From Verrucomicrobia bacterium SCGC AAA164-M04 (GTDB taxonomy: Bacteria > Verrucomicrobiota > Verrucomicrobiae > Verrucomicrobiales > Akkermansiaceae), in the NCBI GenBank assembly GCA_000383735.1, contig KB912133.1, positions 1 to 24,009 on the forward strand: a stretch of DNA of 24,009 nt, in the 5' to 3' direction. The position numbers and the translations under genes are program-made. This document shows positions 23,817 through 24,009 of this stretch, piece by piece. Numbering within the stretch: the first letter of the stretch is position 1; each line of letters opens with the position of its first letter. The notes under the pieces were generated by a model. It searched no databases, had not been told where the DNA came from, and saw only the letters and a program-made list of their open reading frames with translations.

Positions 23817-24009
23817 TCACCGTCCTGCTTTAACTGAGCTATCCTCGAGCTTCAATTCTTCGTCAAAAAAGTGATGCTTTAAAAACTTAACCACAACCTT
23901 GTCCACCGAGGGGCCAAAACCTCTACCATGCCCACCATCCAACACAGTCAGAAGGACAGAAGGAACTGTGAGGGTATCTAATTTTTTGTCTAGCGCCTTG
24001 CCCTGAAGG
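23817..24009 (-). CDS. Esterase C-terminus (second, inverted copy), cut by the window end
   Basis: Minus-strand frame, open at the right edge, encoding 63 residues. The first 32 are identical to residues 239-269 of the esterase at 16069 plus its preceding context, including the catalytic His in GGHGRGF. It then continues with GPSVDKVVVKFLKHHFFDE, a normal end for this esterase family, and stops at TGA. This is the authentic 3' end that the copy at 16069-16876 lacks. It is convergent with the metalloprotease gene. It is probably the same gene as the one at 16069 and not a paralogue, since the shared 95 bases are identical. Confidence 0.88.
   Translation of the reverse strand, partial: LQGKALDKKLDTLTVPSVLLTVLDGGHGRGFGPSVDKVVVKFLKHHFFDEELKLEDSSVKAGR
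23915..24009 (-). repeat. 95-bp inverted repeat, outer copy at the window end
   Basis: Exact reverse complement of 16782-16876 and truncated by the end of the window, so the true length is at least 95. Identity ends at 23915, where this copy goes on with normal esterase sequence while the inner copy goes into DnaE2. Confidence 0.97.

Overview
The window looks like an ordinary chromosomal stretch from a Gram-negative bacterium, most likely Verrucomicrobiota. That placement is an inference from the mix seen here: paired PilT-type ATPases, an LptF/LptG permease, a relic of a BspA-type leucine-rich-repeat protein, a relic of an integrase in the style common in that phylum, a long-loop heme A synthase, and few clear Shine-Dalgarno sites. 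No rRNA, CRISPR array or intact transposase was seen.

Layout. 1-874 is the 3' part of trpD, apparently broken by one extra G in a run of eight. 935-5142 is a minus-strand block: two PilT-family ATPases, a three-gene membrane cluster resembling yqjD-yqjE-yqjK, tmk and tRNA-Arg(TCT). 5143-7867 has the look of a decayed integrative element. It starts at the intact tRNA-Arg, carries a truncated integrase-like fragment, two small lipoproteins, a broken LRR gene and a membrane protein, and ends at a degenerate copy of the 5' half of the same tRNA. 7846-16068 holds a conserved hypothetical gene, a DASS/SLC13 transporter with RCK_C domains, mdh, thiG, an AI-2E family permease, ctaA, an MFS protein and tRNA-Thr(TGT). 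16069-24009 holds an esterase, the C-terminal two thirds of DnaE2, a tRNA-Sec(TCA) with an imperfect T arm, an LptF/LptG permease, a SulP transporter split by a frameshift in an A8 run, a NifU/IscU scaffold, a secreted HExxH metalloprotease and a second, minus-strand 3' end of the esterase.

The key structural observation is at 16876/16877. An esterase gene runs in frame into the middle of dnaE2, which looks like a new esterase-polymerase fusion. But the last 95 bases of the window are an exact inverted copy of the esterase sequence ending at this junction, and that second copy continues into a normal esterase C-terminus. Base composition also flips there: plus-strand genes lean G over C before the junction and are strongly C over G after it. 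Inverting 16877-23914 would restore the esterase and a uniform skew. The fusion is therefore best read as an inversion chimera, most likely from amplification or assembly and less likely a real rearrangement, and not as a new enzyme.

Most genes are housekeeping: tryptophan, thiamin and heme A synthesis, malate oxidation, dTTP synthesis, type IV pilus retraction, Fe-S assembly, LPS transport and translesion synthesis. The only accessory-looking region is 5143-7867.
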